From: Xylocopa sonorina
Taxonomy: Eukaryota > Arthropoda > Insecta > Hymenoptera > Apidae
Assembly: GCF_050948175.1 (NCBI RefSeq)
Contig: NC_135204.1
Span: forward strand, 9,167,473 to 9,231,472
Length of the DNA: 64,000 bases
Reading direction: 5' to 3'
The notes beneath the pieces are model-generated. The model had not been told where the DNA came from and ran no database searches. It saw only the letters and a list, made by a program, of their open reading frames with translations. This document shows, one piece after another, positions 49,541-62,384 of this stretch (the first letter of the stretch is position 1; each line of letters opens with the position of its first letter). A program made the translations under genes and the position numbers.

Positions 49541-51037
49541 CCCCAGAATGTGGCAATAGTTGCCCGGGAGATGACGCGTCGCATCGTTTTTAGGCAGGCC
49601 GGTGTAATTGGTTAAGGAAACCCCTAATTTCCTCGATCGATCGATGGACGTTCGAAGAAGAAGGGACTCGGTGGTATTCCACTTCTCCAGCTGTAGTTTT
49701 CAACTCGAACTGACATACAACCGGAAACGACATCGTCGACTCAAGCAGATTTCCATCGAGAATCGACAGAATCGCGAATCGAAACTGAAACAACCCAATT
49801 TGCAAAGCTCGAAATCCAAAGCGAACTAGAACCCAACCCAAGCTCCTCCATGCGAACGCCCAAAGCTCAAGGACGAACACCTGAGAAGAACCATGAGAAC
49901 CGTCAAGAGACCAACAGTCTCCCCTTCTCGACACCTAACCATTTCGAATTCCGCTTAATCCTCGCCTAAAAGAGAACTCCCCGCTGTTGCCCACCCTCAG
50001 CCCACCCTCCCGCTCGACTTTCAAATACCACGGCCGCGGACGGCGAAACAGCCGAGCGTTCCCCGGTGTCAAGTGGCGCGCGATTTGACGCGGCGCGGAG
50101 CGGCTCCGCATACCGGGACGACAACGACTTTATGGGCGGCGGTCGTCCTGGGATTCTCGTTGAATTCTTTCGATTGGCGACTCGAAGGGGGGGATCAGGG
50201 GGAGAGGACGGTGGTGGCGCAGAGAGGGATGAGACAGAAGGGGGTACGACGGCGAGGTGGGATCTCTCGATGGCACGTCGCCGGTTTCACACCCTAAGTG
50301 GCGCGGTGCCTCTGTTTCGGCCACGAACACAGCCCCGTGGCTCGTGTCGCGACGAGACTCACACGACGCGATGGCGGCTGAATAAAAGATGAGATTCACA
50401 CCGAGTCTTGTTCGCGGGCTCTCTCTTCTCGCTTTTTCTGCCGTTTCTCGCGGCGGCCCAGCCGCCTGCGCGGCCGGCTATGCTTAATAAAGTGACTTCG
50501 GGGGAGCGGCCGCGCAAAAGCTCGGAGCCCGCGCCGCTGGGACCGGTCCACGGTGGCCAGGCCTGGTGGCGGTGCCGTCGCCGCCGTCTCGTGAACGCCG
50601 CGGACCGGTTCCGATCTTCATCCGGCGGCTGATAAATCGGACGATAGCGTTAAACGCGAGTCCGCCGTGTGAGTTTCGCGTGCTCGACGGTGAAACGGCC
50701 GGACGCGGCGGGCGACGATGGGTTTTCGGTGTTGGGACACCCTTCTGGTACTTTCTCGATCGATGGTTCGAACGATTCGTTCGATTGTTCAGCGGACATC
50801 CTAGAAAGGTGGAAAGCCTTCGCATCTGTTAATAATCGAGGACGATACCATTGTTGGGACGAGCGAGTGTCCGTCAAACGTCCCGATCCAATCGTCGCGA
50901 GTCGAGTAGAGAGACGGATACCACCGAAAACGCGAACCTCGAGATCGATGAAAGGAGCCACGGGTACACCCGTTCACGGCTGAGACACGTCGCATCGTAG
51001 GATCGTTTCGCAACGCAATTTAGAAGCGCGACTAGGA
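49541..51037. other. Spacer between the inverted repeat copies, no gene recognised
   Basis: About 1.5 kb of CpG-rich DNA. Overlapping open frames on both strands have R/G/P-rich translations and no recognised domain. Confidence 0.55.
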
Positions 51038-51071
51038 CCTAATTGGGCCGTCAACGTCTCGTTATCCTGTC
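51038..51071 (-). repeat. 34-bp inverted repeat, copy 2
   Basis: CCTAATTGGGCCGTCAACGT and the following 14 bases match the reverse complement of 49507-49540 except one G/C difference. In one frame of each copy the shared segment translates to QDNETLT, then G or A, then QLGP. Confidence 0.9.
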
Positions 51072-51214
51072 CTCCTAGGCGGTGACAGTCGGTACCGGCT
51101 GTCCCAACCGCGCAGTTTTCAGTCGTTAAAAGCCTGCCCGCGATCCAGGCTGGGCAAATTAAACGTCCCACGTAGCAAACGTCCTCCGTGTCGCCACCCT
51201 CCACCCAACCCTCG

Positions 51215-51229
51215 CCCCCCCCCCCCCCC
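51215..51229. repeat. Poly(C) homopolymer
   Basis: Fifteen C in a row following a C-rich stretch; the length in an assembly may be unreliable. Confidence 0.9.
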
Positions 51230-51404
51230 TTAACCTCTTATATTGATTCGTAATGGTCGCTCCCGAACTCGCTGGCGTGTCTCATGCAATCTCCCGATAT
51301 TGCGAAAGGACGATGGAACGCGGCCGTTGCGCTGCCCTGGGACGACCGGGAACCGGTTCCGTACGACACCGAGACGAGGCCTCCACCGCGGGGTGTCTAC
51401 CGCA

Positions 51405-51450
51405 TCGCGTCGCCTCGCGTCGCCTCGCGTCGCGTCGCGCCGCGTCGCGT
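51405..51450. repeat. CGTCGC/CTCGCGT short tandem array
   Basis: Repeating units of CGCGTCGCCT then CGCGT, a very CpG-dense minisatellite-like array of about 46 bases. Confidence 0.9.
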
Positions 51451-54003
51451 CCTGCCTGTCGAATCCGACGGACGGAACGTCGGTGCACGCGCGTGCAGGC
51501 TCCTCTGTGCACCTCGGATTATCGATGACGCCGACTCTATTTGCATAATGACCGCCGCTGTATAATTAAACGGGACACGTAACGATTGACCGTTTGTCCG
51601 GCGATGGGGTACGCGCGTACAGCTTGCGCCGATTATATTGGGTGCAAATTTTCGGGAGGCGGCAGATTCGACGGGCTAATGGAGACGGACGAGCACGATG
51701 CTCGTGCTGATTCGATAACTCGAGCGCATGGTTCGATCCTCTGCAACGTGTTTCTGGTTCGCGTACGTAAAACGCATCGAAGGAGTCCCTGACAAAACGG
51801 ACACGATTCCTCTGTTCCCCGTGTGTATCCCATTTCTACTTTCACTCGGATATATTACCTGGCCAGAACCCGCCTCGAGGACTCACCCCTCGTCGACACC
51901 ATCGACCACCCCGCTCATCGATCACCGTACAAACATTTATCGCCCCGGCACTCCAACCAATCCACTCTACGGCAATCGTATCTCCGCTAAAACAATCCTG
52001 CGGCGAGAGAGGAAAAAAAGAGGGATAGAGAGGGAGAGAGAGAGGAAATTCTGAATGGCTGGTCGGAGAGCGGCGTTCTCGCCCCTGGAGCCGCGACGGC
52101 TCGCAGACAGCCATGGAATCCCGATAAGACGGGGCGTGCCAGGTGAAAATCGGCAGGCACAGAGGTTTCCGTGGCCGTGAGCGTAATCGCGGCCGTCTGA
52201 ATTACCGTGGTCGCACTAATGGCCAAATTAAGCGGCGTTTCTATACGGAATTACGGAAGCCGCCGCGCCGATATTTCAAGCATTCGCCGCCGTTAAGGCG
52301 AAGTAACGAGGCGAGATAAGGCGCCCCACCGTACTTAAGGCCCTTTAGGGGCCTGCTTAGGGCCCACACAGAAGCCACCGCCAGCTGACCAACTCCCCAC
52401 CAACGATGGGCCCCGTCTCTTCGTCTCTCTCGGCGGTACCATCGGACCGCGTACCTTCGTCCTTCTCCACGCGTCGACACAGGACTCCGGTGTGTGGGGC
52501 CAGGCATTTATTTGATGGTGTTTCACGTTCTCCGCGGAGAAATTATCGCTACGAGGTATGCTCACTTACTGTGACCAACCGCACGACCAGTGACGGCTTC
52601 GAGTCGCTCTTGAAACCGTTCCCACCTGAACTTTCCTCGCTTCTTTCACGGAGATCGTTATTCTTTTCTTTTCTTTTTTTTCCCTCTCTTTTCGCAGCAA
52701 CAAAAGAGCGTAACAGCAGTCGAACGCGGAGTCTAGCAACAGGAGGCAGCTGCGGATAATACTAGAACTCGAAGAAACTCACCCCCTTCGCATCGAACGG
52801 GCGATAAATTACGTTTCCCGTTGATGCTAATCAGCCATAAATTATGAGGCGCACGGACAAATTTCACAGATGCTCGCTCGTGGAAGAATTATTCCGCGAC
52901 ACTGCAGGTGTCGAGCTACAAAAGTACAAAGTCGCAGGGAATTATTTGTAAGCGCGCGAGAAACATTATCGCCTCGTACTATCGAGGAGCAAACCTTTGC
53001 ACACTGGACCAAAAGATTTCCGTCCGTGGAACAGCGAAACTTTGAACTCGCTGCCGCGAGTCTCGAGCCACCCTCCCTGTTCGACCTTGTTTCGCGAGCT
53101 ACCGGTCGACGGACGGGTAGCAAACTCGCGAAAAAGCTCGACAGCGGTCGACGAAGAGCGGCATTAAAATCGTTGAAAGATGGCCGGGGATTAAGATCGC
53201 GTTTCGGTGCGTCGGGCACACGAGGGCCTGTTTTCCGGCCAATTTGGAGCGATTACGCGGCGACGACAGATCCGCCACCCCTCCCGCCCTCTTTTTCGTG
53301 CCTCGCACTCAGGATAATTACACGCGCCAAAGGATGTATACCTGCGCCGCGGAACTTGTCCGCCCGCCATTAGCACCGGCGTAATCGTTTCCGGACCGAG
53401 GATTTAATGCCTCGAGACCTTTCCCGCGCCGACTGCGATCGGACGCTACCCGATACTGTGATTTCTCGCGTGCACAAATTTCTTTCCGCGAGAAAGAATT
53501 GCTATCGCTCCCGTAAACGCAACTTTCGTTCAGTTTTTTTTGTTTTTTTGTTTTTTAGAAGGAGTTCTGCGAGATGCAACGACTATTAGAGACGCGTCTC
53601 GAGACGAGATTACGTCGGAGGCCACGCAACGGGATCAACGCGCATCGTCCAAGTGTTAATATCAATAAAACCAGTGCTCTCGTTCCCCCGCGGCTTATTA
53701 GCCTGCATTAGGTGGACAGTTTGATCGGCGGTAGGCCAGTTATCGGACGCAACGATCGGTCAGACCGAGCTCTCGCACGGGAGAAAAAGAAAGCCACCGA
53801 TTTCGGGGGCCCCACGTCGAAGAGTAGGCAAGCGCGCGATGCGTCCAGGGATTAAGTTTCATGACGACCGTCTACTAATGACGCCGTCCGACGAATTGGT
53901 CGATCGAATCGATTATGACCGCTGACCAGGTCCCGGTAACCAAAAAGAGACAGAGAGAGAACCGAGCAGGAGTAGATTAAGGAAGGACGGACGACGAAAG
54001 CCT

Positions 54004-54049
54004 GAGAGAAAAGAAGAGGAGAGAAGAGAGAGAGAAAAAAAAAAGAAAG
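54004..54049. repeat. (GA)n/A-rich purine tract
   Basis: GAGA and AAGAG words ending in an A10 run. Confidence 0.9.
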
Positions 54050-57000
54050 CCTGTCGTCGAAAAGATCCAGTCCACTCGCCGTCTCGATGGATCGTAAACA
54101 GGAAACAGGCGGACCTTTTTTCAGTCGGCTCACCAGGGCCGGGCGGTTCGTTTTTCTGAGCAATTTGCAGCCATTAACGGCTGGGTCCCGGAGCGGCCGA
54201 CCTTTCGTTCGGAACAGGCGCGAGAATTACGCGTCCCAGCCGCGAGCCAGTCACCGAAGAAGGCGGCCAGCCGTCGTGGTGGACGAGGACAACGACGAGG
54301 AGCGACGACAAACGGGAATCGAGCCCGTTCCACCCGTCACAGACAATTTAACACCTGGCCTAAATGGTTTGTTAGCGCATAATATCGGCCGGCCCCGACA
54401 GGATACGGGACATTACAATATGGAAATGACGCCGGGACCCACAGGGCCGTCCATTGGACGGCTCGCCTCGGGCGCGGCCAATTTCTGTCACTTTAATGCG
54501 ACCGCCTCGCGGCTGGGAGAGAAGAGAGAGAGAAAGAGAGAAGAGCCGTGAGTTACGCGGCTACCTTGAACCACGATCACCGTGGACAAGCGTCACGGGA
54601 AATTGCCTCCTGGGACCGAGCTGGGACACGGTGTAGGCGTCGCTTCGATCTGTGCTTCCTGAATTTCGATTCTTCCTCGACGAAAGTGGGCGATGATCGT
54701 AGTTCTCTGGTAATTTTATCGGATCGACGAGACTATCTGTTAAGAGTGGACGCTGTTAAGGATCGACGAAGGTCGATCGAAGTATTGCTGTTTAGCTGGG
54801 AGGAAACGAAGATCCACGACGGCAATGATTGACGTGTTCCGCCAATAAAAGACGTCCCACGAGCGATCTAGGCGTTTCTCACACGGCGAGGCAGGAAAAG
54901 GGACACCTGGAGGATCGCGCGTAGCACAGGTGAATCCGTGAGGTTGCCGCTTCGACGCCGCGCCGGAAGTCACTTCCTGCGAATCGCCGCCAGCAGAAAT
55001 TTCGCCTATTATTAGCCCCCCGATCCTGCCGTCCTTCGCGAGAACACGCAGCCGAGCCCTCTCCTGCGCGCCTCGGTAATTTACCCGCCCGTATGCGCAA
55101 CAGCCAAAGAGGAAGTTAATAAGCGTCGCGCGATTCCGTTGAAGAACTACCCCAAAAATGTTACGGCTTGCGACAAAGATCGCGGAGGGTTGAAATGAAC
55201 AAAAAAAAAAAAAAAAGGTCGATTGGTCCATCGTTCGTTTTCGAAGAATTGTAGAAGCATCTTCGACAGAGAGGCGGAATATTTTTCATATCTTTACACA
55301 ATCGATGATGATTACACGGTTCGAGGAGTCGGACAATGGCGCTGGAGAACGGCAGGCATCGTCCCCGTCCGGCAACGCGCTCGTTTCGCAACACCAGAAA
55401 CCACTGGCGTGTCGCGGTCGTCCAGCAACGATTTGACATATGGGACACTTCCTACCGGCGTCGATTCACCGTCATTATTCCGCGTCCCGCGGTGCACGCG
55501 TGTGCTGCACGCCAATAAGCGTCACGCTCGCTCGCCGGACGCGGATTCGATTATCGTCCCGGGGCAAATTAAACGGCCGCCGAATATGTACGGTTTATGC
55601 AACGCATCTGGATCGATTGATACACCGCAACGTCAGCATCAATCGGATAATTCACTCGCGACCACCTGGTGACTCGTTTGATCTGAGGTGCACTTTTTAA
55701 AACGTCGATGGTGTTCGAACGAAATTCATCCTCGCTTGGTGAACTCCTTCGAGAGAGCTCGAGTTCGGTTACGAAGTGGCTGCGATTCGAATAGCTCAGT
55801 GGAATCGTCGACGAGGGATGGAGAGAACCGGAAGCGATCGAGTTCGGTGCGTAGGAGCGTCGTAAATCTTGGCGGTACCGAGGGTGTGGTCAAACGCAGT
55901 GTCGAATGACCGTGGTCCCGTCGACGAATCTATAAGGGGTAGCTGCTGCTGCGGCCACCCTTCGTTGCAGGCGGCCGTTGCACGCGTGCACGGTCCGGTG
56001 CGCGTGTCTTTGCGCTGCCCACGGACAAACGAGGTCCGCTGGTCAAACACACAGCGCGCCTCGCCGCGTAATATGTTCTCGTCACTGGCAACGACTGTTT
56101 TCCCCTTTCGCGGAAATTGCCGTTTTTCGGTGATTTATCGCGAGCCACCGTCCGAGGCTCCGCTCCTGGAGTTGCTCGCCTGGAAAGAAGCTGAGGGCGA
56201 GGCTTTCGAGGCGCGCCGCCGGACTTTGCCGGGCTCTATGCAAAGTGCGGCCCAGAGTGTCTCGAGGGTGGCTCGTGGGAAGCTTCTTCGGAGGTTATTG
56301 TGCGTATCGGTCGGTTACAGTCGCGCCTAACGTTGAAACGTAGGAGGAACTCTCCGCGAGGGGTGGATAACATCGATAAAAACCTGAGTTCGAATAGCTC
56401 ACTGACCTTTTACCATGTATCTTTTCTGCTGTTACAAATCTATCGGACAAATTCGATCGAATGTACGAAAGCACCCTCACTGGCAAGATGGAGAACAGAC
56501 TTCCATCGAGAAGAGCCCAGCGGATCTCTAATTTCTGGAGCAGCGCTCAGAAACGATCCACCGCATACGTAGAGCGTTTCCCTGGAAATCACGACGGTCT
56601 GATTATCATCGCGCCGCGACGGCTCATCGATCCGTGCCTTTGTGCGACTTCAGCAATTATCCTGACGGAGGGCTGCGTGGGAACGGGGACAGGGCGAGGG
56701 GGTAGCGCGGTGGGGCGTTGATACGGGGCTCCGTGGCCGTGTATTGTAATGGTTATTAGCGTCATTTAATTTTCTGTCGACGTTCGTTAATCGCGATGCC
56801 CCCCAACCCCCATCGCGGGAACCGCCGTCGTGCGCCCGCCGCGAGGAAATGGCCGATCCATTTGTCAGCGGCGCGCCGGAAGCGGCGAAAAGATCCGTCC
56901 GATGGACGGACGCGCAAAGGACTTCCTGGGTATCGAGCCGCGCCGCGCGCATTTATTCCGCGTGGATTATTTATTCCGCCTACGGGGAAGGGAGCTGGGA

Positions 57001-58348
57001 AAATGAGTACACCGGTGCTCCACGTGTTTGCCAGCCGATACCGCGATGTCCTCTGTCCCGGCTATTACCCGTGGAATTGGGGGGGAACGCGAGATCCGCG
57101 CGTCTTTTGTAGAGCGACGTCGATCGATCGCCACGAATTATAACGTCGTTAGCGTGTACAAGTACCGAGAGACATTAAACCCAGCGTATAATTGCTGGAA
57201 ATTAGATCTAATTTCGAAAATTAGCGAAACGAATCTAATGAATCGGCGGACGATTAAGGGTTGAATTTAAGGGATGTGGAGGAACGTAAATTCTAACGAT
57301 ATACGTTGAAGCGAGTCTGAAGGATGTACGTTTCGATACGTCGAGCAAGAACAATGGACCGCGACGATTAAAGAGATGAGCGTTCCCTCGAAGGAACCGA
57401 GGGAGCCTCCATCCGTGGGCATTTTCCTCATCACCGGTTGACGGTTAAACGCAGGCGGCTCGATTTCATCTTTCGAAAGTTTCCGAAAGTCGGCCGTGGC
57501 GCCCTTTTTTCCCTCTGTCTTAGGGACGATCGTTCGTGCGGACACAGAGATTAGCCCCCCGGTCGGCTTGTGGATCGTGGCTCTAAGGGGATCAACCCCG
57601 AGGATTAGCCCCGGTGTGGATGAACAGATTATTTTCCCGAGATAAGCCAGGATCGCTTGTCGGACGGTGAACGACGGAGCTGGGTATCGTTTCAATGGGA
57701 TATCGGTACTTGAACCTAATCGTTTCGCCTGGCTGGGAAAAGTCGAATTGTTTCAAAACGCCCCACCCCGCCTTCGACTCTCGCCTTTCATTACGAGACG
57801 GTGGAAACGTCTGATTAACCCATTCGCGTGGTCCATCGCTACTTCAATTCCGTTTCTTGCCGGGCAAGAAGCTCGATGTGAATTTAGTTTCTTCCCTCCC
57901 GTAGCGAAATTAATGAACATCGGTTCACGCTAATCGCAAGCGTGCGGCGAGCACGAGCAAAGGGGTAGCCAGCGTAATCGAATTGAAGATCCTTCGTTCG
58001 AGCACGCTGCAGCCATTAAAATAGACACACCATTAAAGCGGTTTATCAACGACGGAACAGGTGTACCCCGTCCCATTAATTTTTCTCAGCGTCGACCCAT
58101 GACCCGACACCGAGCGGGTCGCTTAAGGGCGACACGACGCTCGTCCCCTCGTTATGATCACCATATGCAGGCGTCATTTGGGCCCGGCTGGTTCACGGAA
58201 TGCCGCTAGGAGGAATATCGATTACGGTAATTGCGCTTATCTAGTTTACTGCCCGTGTAATCGATCCGGCTACTACGAACCTCACTTAACGCAAAAACTT
58301 TATTATCTGCCGGCCAGCCGGGAAAAGCTGTAAAAACTTTTATGCCCC

Positions 58349-58391
58349 GTCGTCGTTGTCCTCGTCCTCGTCGTCGTCGTCGTCGTCGTCG
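58349..58391. repeat. (CGT)n trinucleotide repeat
   Basis: CGT/CTC units of about 43 bases. One frame reads as a serine run (SSSSSSSSSSS) in a 134-codon open frame, but nothing else in that frame looks like a protein. Confidence 0.95.
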
Positions 58392-58995
58392 ATGGGAAAC
58401 GGAGCTCCGCTCTCTCGAGACGATGACGGAAATTTTGGACTAGGATCCGTCACGGGGGCGATGCGAAGCCTGAACTTCTCGTCGAGTATCGCGGAAACTT
58501 GCCGCGGTGGAAAAAAACCGCACGAAAAGTTTCGGATAACTGACGCGTTGGTAAAAACTGTGAGAGGATGGTTAATTCTCAGGGTGCTGTTTCGTTATTT
58601 CGATGAGTACATTCAAGTTGAAGAATATTTGATAATTGCGAGTGATCGCTTCTACGTGGAATGGATCCTCGCCCTCGAAAAACCACCCCGTTCTCTTGGA
58701 GCGTCAATAAAAGAGCGTCAAACCGGCGTGGCCAACGTATTACCAGCCAGAACGAAGTAACTGCGTGTCGTCTCGAAAACGCCACGCGTCTCCCCGCGGT
58801 GACACGAGCCACCCCTCGTTCTCCGCTCGACGCTGACCCTTGACCTCTCCGTTGGATCCTGCAATTAATCTGGAATCGGATAGGACGTCTATCGTGGCGT
58901 AGAAAATGTCGAGGAGCGAGGACCAACGAAAGAAAAAAGAAAAAAAAAGGAAGGAAAGAGAAGAAAAAGAAAAAATGGGGTGGTTTTCGGATAGA

Positions 58996-58996
<1 letters not shown>

Positions 58997-59038
<42 letters not shown>
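58997..59038. repeat. (GA)n microsatellite
   Basis: About 42 bases of uninterrupted GA within a longer purine-rich stretch that starts near 58906. Confidence 0.97.
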
Positions 59039-59040
<2 letters not shown>

Positions 59041-59979
59041 AGAAGGAGACGAACACGAGGGAGAACTGAATACTGGACGGACTGTGCGAGCGAGGGTATG
59101 GTGGGGAGTGAAGTCATCCCAATTCTCTCGGAGAAAGCAGGGGGTAAAGTTCAGTCGAGTGAGAGGGCGGTGATCATACAGGACATTGAGCATCGCGACG
59201 CCGACTGCGCCAAATTATAACTTATTTTACGACTTTTTTGCACCGGCCATTTAACCTGCCGCACCGTGGCCCCGGGGGTTGCCATGGGGTGCCACGGTCT
59301 CCTGGCGAGAAATTCGGAAATGAAATCACACCCTAATGACTTCCAAGTTTCTCGCCGACGCTCGTCGAGTTCTCGACAGAATTAATCGTCGTATTCTCTA
59401 ATTGGAGGAAGACAAATTCCCTCGACCGGGATCACCATCAACGAGGATAAAGATTGACGAGGCTCAGCGCAAGAAAGTAATTGTTACCGCGAGATCGTTG
59501 CGCACGGTAATAAGCGTTTCGTTTTATAAAGCCGCGTCCGCGAGGGGTCCTTGAAAAAAATCGCTAACAACGTTTTAATGGAGCCTTAAAGGGGCCTAGG
59601 CTCGCGAGATCCTCGTAAACGGCCGGCGGGTTGCCGCGATAATGAATTAATAATAGGCCTGGGCTGATTGCGACAGTGGGGGGGAGGAAGTGATAAAATA
59701 TGAAAAATTAATATTGTCCAGCGCGTGACGAGCCCCGATCGCGTGTTGATAACCGGCTAACGCGAAACTCCGTTGTTCCCTCGCTCCTTTACTCGCGCCC
59801 ATAGGCGTACCCGTGACAGCTTATGTCAGAAGCGCGGACACCATGACGGGACACACCGTGGAACACACCGTGCGCGGGTAATTAAAGAAGAAAACGGAAC
59901 GACACATCTGCCCCGCGCGACAATTTACATCCACGCCTCGCATCCTCGTTTAATAAACCACGCGAATATATTTAATCAC

Positions 59980-59980
<1 letters not shown>

Positions 59981-60010
<30 letters not shown>
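59981..60010. repeat. (CT)n microsatellite
   Basis: About 30 bases of uninterrupted CT. Confidence 0.97.
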
Positions 60011-60013
<3 letters not shown>

Positions 60014-62360
60014 TCTCCTTTCAATATTCAACAGAGCATCCCTCTTGCGAACGTAGCTTGTCTTCTAATTGCACGTGCAACCGGCGGGTCTGTGCGTACA
60101 AATAGTTTGTTAAGTATAAGGGACGTGCAATCGTGATTCCTCGAGTGAGTCACTCGGCGCGATTACCCGCTGTGCAATTATCAAAGGCGGGTCGGTTTAA
60201 AGATTGCATGCGTACTGAGATAAGCGGTGTGACCGAATTAAATGTTTTATAAGGAAGTGCGCCGGCGATCGCTGTTACTAAATCAAACTGGCACCTTGGG
60301 TCTACGTGAAATTAAATTACCCACTTTCCATAAAAATGGAGCAAGAAAGGAGAGGAACGAACCACGACCGTTTTCATGCGAAACATACGTTAACGCGTAC
60401 GCGTACGTACGGTCGTTAGAAAAGAGAGAAAAAAATGTAATTAAATTGCAAAATGCGTATTACAAGGAAAGGTTGCACGAAATTGCGCGAACGCGACAAT
60501 TCGTTAAACGGTGTGTCCCGACGATGGCCATAATCGTAAAAGGGAAAACATCCCTTAAACGACCCTGCGAAATCCGAACGGACCGGGACACCATGCTGCG
60601 AGCTCGCGTTCTGTTTTACGACCGTCTTCGCATGGAAACTAAACTTATTACGCGGCAGGAGGGGGCGTTTGGCTCGATTTCCACCCCCTCCATCGATGAG
60701 GGGAGGCCTTTTTTATTAAATCACACGTCTCGCGTGCTACTCCGCCTGCCGATTAATTCGCCGTGACGCTTCCTTTTGTGGCGTCGGACCAAACTTATCC
60801 ATATTTCATACCAAGCGAACCACCACCCCCGCGGCGAGCAACCCCCGACGATGTTTTCACTCTCTCGCGACGCGTATTCCGACGAAAGGATCGCAATATT
60901 TGATAGGCCCTCGAGTATAGCACCGTTTTATGGCATTCTTGATCTCTCACCCTCGTGACACGTGTTTCGAGCACTCTGTGGGGTGTAATGGGAGCGAATT
61001 TGCCTCGAGAAACAGGTCGAAGGTGCGGTGCTACGAGCTATCGCGCGCAGGGACGCTTGAACGCTTCCGGAAGAATCCTGTAGACCTCGAAGTGTCGATT
61101 CTCGAGCAAAGAACGTCGACGATCGCGCTACCGAGGTAATTAAATGTTTATCCGTGGGAGACGCATTCCTACCGGCGCACACTGATAGAATCGTTTATCG
61201 TCGACGAACCTTTTGTCGAGGTCGAAGAAACACAGACAGGGGTGGTTCCGGGCAGAAGGAGTTCTGGAGTCCTGCAAGGGACGGCTAATTCCACCGTGAT
61301 CGCATCTGATCGATGTCCCTCGGCCGAACCCCGTGGAAAAGTTATTGTCCATCGAGTTTGCTCTCGTCGTCTGCGCCACGTCCACCCTTTTACCCTCCTC
61401 TAGCCGTGTTTCTGCGGTATTTCACCAATCCGCGATAACCACGGCCAAATCACGACTGAGCAGAAGAATTTCTTCGGGAACCTATCGGTCGCGCTCTCTT
61501 TTCAAATTCTATATTTTACAGGACCGTGTCCAAGAATTTCGGTACGGCGTTTCGCAACTTCCGATGGCGAAGTTTTACGAACGCGACGGATTCGTCCTCG
61601 TCAGAACTGTCGTAGCCGAAAATTCGACTTTTCGAGCGCGCGGAAAACCGGAAGGGGGAGAGGAAATTGTTCGATCGTCAAAAAATGGAACGGCGACAGG
61701 ACAGGGGAGAGGTAGGAGGACGTTTCAGCTGGGGTGGGTTCGACTTTAAGGAAAAGTATATGCAATCCGGGACAAAAGATACGCTGCCACCGTAGTAGCT
61801 GGCACGGGGGCGCACATGGACAGTTTCCCCGGGTCCCCAGCCAGCATGATTCTTTTATTTTACTTTCAGCCGTGCTCCTGGACACGACGTGCTCGATTCG
61901 ACCCTCCAGCCCCGTCGTCCCGTGGAAACAAAGAGGAAAAAGTCGATAGAGATAGAGCGAGAGGGGGCGAGCGGGAGATTGAAGAGGCGGAGGAAGACAG
62001 AGGAAGGTCGCATATGGTATCCTCCACCCCCGAAAGTTTCGTAGCTGAGGGGCAGAGGGGCTACCCGGCTATCTACGCCTCTGTCCCCCTGAACTCTGAC
62101 CCTTTTATCTTATCTCACAGCCGATAGATAAGCACCGGCGATAAAGCTGCCGGACGAAATGAAGGCACCGTTGGCGTGGATGCAGTCGCCATTCCTTAAT
62201 TAAGTCCCGACGACCGTTTATCCGGTTTATTGGCTTGTTTGCCGCGTGCTTTCCCTCAGTGACGAACATGCTGCCGAGGGGGATACTCTTGGATACCGTA
62301 CGGACGTTACGCCGTTTATGGAATTGTTCCATCTTCCCGTGTCTCTCGTTCCTTTTTTTC

Positions 62361-62384
62361 TGCTTCTTCTTCTTCTTCTTCTTT
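62361..62384. repeat. (CTT)n trinucleotide repeat
   Basis: About eight CTT units in a T/C-rich stretch. Confidence 0.95.

Larger units (their letters stand above)
51072..58348. other. Intergenic, no gene recognised
   Basis: It contains a C15 homopolymer (51215-51229), a CG-rich decamer-like array (51405-51450), a purine tract (54004-54049), an A18 run (55200-55217) and a 16-base perfect palindrome AAATTAGATCTAATTT (57199-57214). ATG frames of 154 and 167 codons (54087-54551 and 52870-53373) have no recognised domain and fall within chance length for this composition. Confidence 0.6.

Noticed and set aside
51728..51745. GGTTCGATCCTC, resembling a tRNA B-box
   Set aside because: No acceptor-stem or D-arm pairing could be found around it.
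60242..60766. 174-codon ATG open frame with balanced composition
   Set aside because: About one or two frames of this length are expected by chance in 64 kb at this composition, and no domain was recognised. It is the first I would re-test by tblastn; conserved hits would change the verdict.
61522..61749. Frame following an acceptor-like TATTTTACAG
   Set aside because: A good polypyrimidine/acceptor pattern, but the peptide is unrecognised, the upstream in-frame start is GTG, and no partner exon is seen.
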